From Cellvibrionales bacterium UBA1969 (GTDB lineage: Bacteria; Pseudomonadota; Gammaproteobacteria; Pseudomonadales; UBA7434): a stretch of DNA of 18,917 nucleotides. This document shows, one piece after another, positions 14,900 through 18,917 of the stretch; the stretch's first letter is position 1; each line of letters begins with the position of its first letter. Below the pieces are notes generated by a model. That model ran no database searches, had not been told where the DNA came from, and worked only from the letters and a program-made list of their open reading frames with translations. Made by a program: the position numbers and the translations under genes. The stretch spans positions 1 through 18,917 of the forward strand of contig DDDX01000029.1 of the NCBI GenBank assembly GCA_002339085.1. Direction: 5' to 3'.

Positions 14900-17800
14900 T
14901 TACTTCACTGACAGCAAAATATCCTCATCATCTAAGCCAGGGCGATTCAGCTCGCCCTGCGATTTAATCTTTCCTGGCGGATCATTAATAGTTTCTGTCA
15001 ACTCAGCAGCACAATAAGACGCATTGACCTGCGCTTGCGGCGCTTCGCTATAGCAAGTTTTTCGTTGGCTAGGCACACGTGCTAAGCGGCGAATCATTGC
15101 ATCCATCTGTGAGGGTGGCATTTCTTGACCATGCTGAGCGCCGGCCGAACGGGTAATGGTTTCATTCATTAACGTACCACCTAAATCGTTGGCACCCGAA
15201 TTTAAACAAGCCGCCACGCCCTGCTCGCCCATCTTAACCCATGAGGTTTGAATATTATGAATTTGACCGTGCAAGACAAGACGAGCGACAGCGTGCATCA
15301 ATACAGCCTCACGAAAAGTAGGCCCTTTACGTGACAGGCCTTTTAAATACATCGGGGCCTCCTCAGGCACAAAAGGTAACGGAACAAATTCTGTAAAACC
15401 ACCAGTCTTAACTTGCAGCGCACGCAATCTCAACAGGTGGCGCGCCCAATGAATAGGCGTTTCTATGTGGCCATACATAATCGTGGATGTGGTTTTCATA
15501 CCTAAACTATGCGCGGTCTCCATGACATGCAACCATTGCTCAGTACGAATTTTTTCAGGACAGAGCGTGTCACGCACCTCATCGTCCAATATCTCTGCCG
15601 CTGTGCCAGGCAAGGTTGATAACCCCGCTTCAATCAACTGCTGTAAGTAGGTTTTAATATCTAAGCCTAAAGTTTTAGCCCCCTGCCAAATTTCTAATGG
15701 CGAAAAAGCATGAATGTGCATATCGGGGGAAGCTTGTTTAATTGCGTGACAAATGTCCATATACGTCTGGCCAGTGTAGCCGGGATGAATGCCACCTTGC
15801 ATACAGACTTCTGTCGCGCCTCGATCCCAGGCTTCGCGGGTCCGACGCTGAATTTCTTGCTCACTTAAATCGTAAGGTCTGCCGCGTAAATTCTCACTCA
15901 TCTTGCCTTTTGAAAAGGCACAAAACTGGCATTTAAAATAACAAATATTGGTGTAGTTAATATTCCGATTAACCACGTATTTAACCGTATCTCTATTCAC
16001 TGACTGTCGAAGCGAGTCCGCCGCGTGACAGACATGCCAAAAATCATCATTACGAGCCGAAAAAAGTTGCGCGACCTCTTGTTCTTCCAGCACTTCGCCA
16101 GCTGAAGCCTTGGCTGTAATCGCAGCGATTGCGCTTGAAGCAACGGGTCTTGCTTGGTCATCTTTTTGAGCTTGCCACCAAGCAGGGATCGAATTCGAAA
16201 TACCCGCCACCCAACTGTCTGTTCGCGGCCAACCTTCACTATCAATCATAGCGAGCACTTTAGCCTGCATGGTGGGTTCAAGCCAACGAAAAGTGTCGCA
16301 CGCATAGTCAGGGTAGATCGTTAACCTTTCATGCAGGTACTTACCCGTCGCGCGAGTTTGAGATGCCAATTGATCAACATGAGGCCATGGGGCTTCTGGA
16401 TTAACATGATCTGGGGTCAGTGGCGATACACCACCCCAGTCATCTATACCGGCTTGAACAATTTTTTCTAGCTCGCCTGGGCTCAAATTAGGCGGCGCTT
16501 GAATATGCATCGCAGCACCAAAAATAATACGCGCCACTGCAATAGTCCAAAGTAACTCTTCGACGCTGGGATCCGGCGACTGGGCCATTTTAGTATCAGG
16601 CTTGGCTCTAAAATTCTGAATGATCACTTCTTGCAAGTGACCATACTTGTCATGTAAATCACGCAGCGCCAACATTGATTCAATGCGCTCGCGGCGTGTT
16701 TCACCAATACCGATTAGAATGCCCGAAGTAAACGGCACATTCAATTCACCGGCTAATCGAATAGTCTCTAAACGAACGGCTGGGTCTTTATCAGGTGAAC
16801 CATAGTGTGGCATACCTTTTTCAGTTAAGCGCTCGGAGGATGACTCGAGCATAATCCCCATTGAGGCTGACACTTTTCGCAACACTTTAATCTCGTCGGC
16901 ATCCATGCATCCAGCATTAATATGCGGCAGTAACGAGGTCTCCTCTGCGACACGCTGAGCAACATGCTTCACGTATTCTAACGTGGTGCTAAAACCCATC
17001 TCAGCTAAAGCCTCACGCGCTACCCGATAGCGCAACTCTGGCTTTTCACCCAAGGTGAAAAGTGCCTCTTTGCAACCCTGTAACTCACCTTCCTTAGCCA
17101 AAGCAACTACTTCATCAGCCGACATAAAAATAGCGTCCAGATGTCTAGGCGTGGTGGCGAACGTGCAGTAGTGACAAACATCTCGACACAAATGAGTTAG
17201 CGGAATGAATACTTTTCTCGAATAAGAAATCAGCGATCCATGCCCAGCATCTCGCAAGGCCGACGCCTGCTGCATTAATGCCACCAAATCGTCATTGTCA
17301 GCTAATGCCAGAGCCTGATCATGCATAGGCCGATCAAGTTTACTGCAATCAAGCGATGTTGAATTTTGTTGGTCCTCTGTCAAATCATGCTCGACGTCCT
17401 CAACCTCTAGCATCCACATCATTTGCAGTCGTTGGGCAATAGCGCTATCACGACAATACTCTGACGTGCATGAAGAAACCTGTGTGTGCTCAAGCGACAA
17501 AGAATCGGACTCGATAGATTCTGATCGGTTAAGGCCTAAAATAAAGGCCATTAAATCACTGGGGGTATCAATATCTGCGGCAATCGACGGTGAGTAGAAT
17601 CGCTGGATCGAAAGGTCTTGCGCGGCAAATGATTCCAGATGAAGCGCGAAGCTATTACGTCCAAAGTGAAATAATTGCCGGTTTAATGTATGTCGTTTTT
17701 GAACCTTAAGCGGCAAAAAATGGCTGCTGTGCAACACCATTGCATTGGTGCCGGCTTGATGCCGGTCAGAGACTAAGATCACTGAATCGCGCCGCTCTGA

Positions 17801-18214
17801 TGGTAATAAATCATCTCGCTGATGCGCAAGTCGCTCTATCTCAGCAATCGATAATTCGGGCAGATCGGCATGTAAAATACAGATATCGGTGTCGTCAGCT
17901 AATTGTAAAACGTGCTCACAGCCAGCGTTAATAGCCGAATTCAATGGGGATAAAATCGTAGTTGATGTTAGCTTGGCTGGTGCGATCTGTGCGGGCTCAG
18001 AAATTAGCGTCACAGCATAGTGCTTAGCCATTAACGCAGCGGTAGGGTCATCAGACACTATCACAATGCCGTCTATCGATGGCGCCTGTGTTAATACCGA
18101 CAAGACATCTTCCACCATCGCATGAAATAAACGACGGCGCTCGGTAGCCGATAGCACGCCAGAAAGACGCTGCTTGGCACTAACAAAATCTTTAAGGGGT
18201 AAGACTGCCCACAT
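14900..18214 (-). CDS. cofC-cofG-cofH: CofC-CofG-CofH triple fusion: phospho-acid guanylyltransferase plus FO synthase
   Basis: This 1104-residue protein joins three F420 biosynthesis activities. CofC (about 1-228) shows VLPLKDF, AKQRLSGVLSATERRRL, ILHADLPELS (113-122), AGTNAM (154-159), FGRNSFALH (184-192) and DIDTPSDL (214-221). It should join GTP to 2-phospholactate, phosphoenolpyruvate or 3-phosphoglycerate. CofG (about 320-690) has the radical-SAM cysteines C343, C347 and C350 (CRDVCHYC) and GGVSPLTPDHVNPE. CofH (about 720-1060) has C758, C762 and C765 (CYFKCQFC) and QGGIHP. Together they form FO from tyrosine and the flavin precursor 5-amino-6-ribitylamino uracil, as in actinobacterial FbiC. 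A linker of about 70-90 residues, rich in acidic and polar residues, follows CofC. CofC has about ten extra residues near 168-180. The ATG at 18214 is 24 bp after cofD, so the two are co-transcribed. All [4Fe-4S] cysteines are intact. Confidence 0.95.
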   Translation of the reverse strand: MWAVLPLKDFVSAKQRLSGVLSATERRRLFHAMVEDVLSVLTQAPSIDGIVIVSDDPTAALMAKHYAVTLISEPAQIAPAKLTSTTILSPLNSAINAGCEHVLQLADDTDICILHADLPELSIAEIERLAHQRDDLLPSERRDSVILVSDRHQAGTNAMVLHSSHFLPLKVQKRHTLNRQLFHFGRNSFALHLESFAAQDLSIQRFYSPSIAADIDTPSDLMAFILGLNRSESIESDSLSLEHTQVSSCTSEYCRDSAIAQRLQMMWMLEVEDVEHDLTEDQQNSTSLDCSKLDRPMHDQALALADNDDLVALMQQASALRDAGHGSLISYSRKVFIPLTHLCRDVCHYCTFATTPRHLDAIFMSADEVVALAKEGELQGCKEALFTLGEKPELRYRVAREALAEMGFSTTLEYVKHVAQRVAEETSLLPHINAGCMDADEIKVLRKVSASMGIMLESSSERLTEKGMPHYGSPDKDPAVRLETIRLAGELNVPFTSGILIGIGETRRERIESMLALRDLHDKYGHLQEVIIQNFRAKPDTKMAQSPDPSVEELLWTIAVARIIFGAAMHIQAPPNLSPGELEKIVQAGIDDWGGVSPLTPDHVNPEAPWPHVDQLASQTRATGKYLHERLTIYPDYACDTFRWLEPTMQAKVLAMIDSEGWPRTDSWVAGISNSIPAWWQAQKDDQARPVASSAIAAITAKASAGEVLEEQEVAQLFSARNDDFWHVCHAADSLRQSVNRDTVKYVVNRNINYTNICYFKCQFCAFSKGKMSENLRGRPYDLSEQEIQRRTREAWDRGATEVCMQGGIHPGYTGQTYMDICHAIKQASPDMHIHAFSPLEIWQGAKTLGLDIKTYLQQLIEAGLSTLPGTAAEILDDEVRDTLCPEKIRTEQWLHVMETAHSLGMKTTSTIMYGHIETPIHWARHLLRLRALQVKTGGFTEFVPLPFVPEEAPMYLKGLSRKGPTFREAVLMHAVARLVLHGQIHNIQTSWVKMGEQGVAACLNSGANDLGGTLMNETITRSAGAQHGQEMPPSQMDAMIRRLARVPSQRKTCYSEAPQAQVNASYCAAELTETINDPPGKIKSQGELNRPGLDDEDILLSVK

Positions 18215-18238
18215 AAAAAACCTATTTCTTATTAAAGG

Positions 18239-18917
18239 TTATTCTAGCGCTGATAAATCAAAATGTTCAGCGAATTGCAAGCACTGCTGAGCTAGATTTA
18301 TTTTATCCTGCTCGCTGTGCATCACCGTGTCGGCAATTTTTACTCTAATACCCATGGCCTCAATTTCAGCGGCTCGATCAGTGTCGCTGCGATCAATAAC
18401 CAGTCCGTCAATGGTATCACTATAGAAACTGGCAACACCGATCACTGAGATTGGCATTTCAAGCCCCTGCATCATTTTTGCGGTCGGACCCTTAATCGCC
18501 ATGCCATTCACAATAGGTGATACTGCAATAATAGGTGCCTGACATCGCTTAAGTTTTGGTAATACCGACGGTATTTTTAAAATAGGATCGACACTGACAA
18601 AGGGGTTCGACGGGCAAATAATAATAGCTTTAGGCTCTGCTGCTATGGCAGCCTCGAAAGCCTCGCTAGGGGCCGCTAATGCCATGCCGTTAAATCGGAT
18701 CTCACTCACTGGGGGTTGGCACTGCTGGCCGACAAAATAGTCTTGGAAGTCAAGCCAGCCTTGATCGGTAAGCACCTGTGTCGCAACTGCGTCGTTAGTC
18801 ATGGGAATCAGCTGTTGCTCAACCCCAAGCGCTTGGCACAGCTTTGCAGTTACCTGCTCTAAACTGAGGCCCTGCTCCAAATATTGACGCCTGCGAGTAT
18901 GTGTCGCGAGGTCACGA
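18239..18917 (-). CDS. cofD: CofD, FO phospho-acid transferase (5' end beyond the window)
   Basis: CofD moves the phospho-acid moiety of the CofC product (for example lactyl- or enolpyruvyl-diphosphoguanosine) onto FO to give F420-0 or its dehydro form. About 226 residues are visible of a family of roughly 310, so the N-terminus is missing. Visible motifs are DLATHTRRRQY at the edge, then PMTNDAVATQV, GWLDFQDYFVG, VSEIRFNG, the CofD signature CPSNPFVSVDPILKIP, AVSPIVNGMAIKGPT and the C-terminal DRSDTDRA. An in-frame TTG at 18880 is not the start, because the reading frame and homology continue to the window end. It is upstream of, and 24 bp from, the cofC-cofG-cofH gene. A cofE ligase may lie further upstream, outside the window. 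Confidence 0.95.
   Translation of the reverse strand, partial: RDLATHTRRRQYLEQGLSLEQVTAKLCQALGVEQQLIPMTNDAVATQVLTDQGWLDFQDYFVGQQCQPPVSEIRFNGMALAAPSEAFEAAIAAEPKAIIICPSNPFVSVDPILKIPSVLPKLKRCQAPIIAVSPIVNGMAIKGPTAKMMQGLEMPISVIGVASFYSDTIDGLVIDRSDTDRAAEIEAMGIRVKIADTVMHSEQDKINLAQQCLQFAEHFDLSALE

Noticed and set aside
18878..18880. TTG at 18880 as the start of cofD.
   Set aside because: The frame stays open to the window end and the upstream codons (DLATHTRRRQY) match CofD, so the gene is simply cut by the edge.
1..18917. Mobile elements, CRISPR arrays, prophage genes or defence systems.
   Set aside because: No transposase, integrase, direct repeat array or att-like duplication was seen. Gene content is core metabolism plus the F420 operon.

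Overview
The window looks like part of the chromosome of a free-living, probably marine, gammaproteobacterium. The support is a FabA/FabB pair for anaerobic-type unsaturated fatty acid synthesis, a long-chain polyprenyl diphosphate synthase of the IspB (ubiquinone side chain) type, a UUG-initiated rpsT and an rplU-rpmA-obgE-proB block. Base composition is moderate. I see no insertion sequences, phage genes, CRISPR arrays, tRNAs or rRNAs. The taxonomic placement is inferred from gene content only.

Layout, left to right. (1) An Lrp/AsnC-type regulator (45-530), then ispB (670-1638) with its own sigma70-like promoter, then pgi (1738-3369). (2) A leftward sugar-nucleotide cluster, manC, galU, manB (7080 down to 3390), convergent with pgi. 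Together with Pgi it links glucose-6-P and fructose-6-P to UDP-glucose and GDP-mannose for surface polysaccharide. The manB gene appears to start at a rare ATT codon behind a perfect AGGAGGT ribosome binding site. (3) Divergent from manC, fabA and fabB (7296-9126); fabB has its own promoter next to a 14-bp perfect palindrome. (4) A leftward moaB-moeA pair (10895 down to 9133) for molybdenum cofactor synthesis, overlapping by 4 bp. (5) A rightward ribosomal and GTPase block: rpsT with a UUG start, rplU, rpmA, obgE and proB (11080-14889), with two clear intrinsic terminators and two promoters with GC-rich discriminators. (6) A leftward cofactor F420 operon at the right edge: cofD (cut by the window end), then 24 bp later a 1104-residue gene that fuses CofC (guanylyltransferase) to both radical-SAM halves of FO synthase (CofG and CofH).

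The item most worth following up is this CofC-CofG-CofH triple fusion. One polypeptide would make the deazaflavin FO from a tyrosine and flavin-pathway precursor and also activate the phospho-acid that CofD then attaches to FO. F420 is best known from methanogens and Actinobacteria and is patchy in Proteobacteria, so a complete core pathway beside housekeeping genes of a gammaproteobacterium is notable. The gamma-glutamyl ligase (CofE) and any F420-dependent enzymes are not in the window. They may lie past the right edge.
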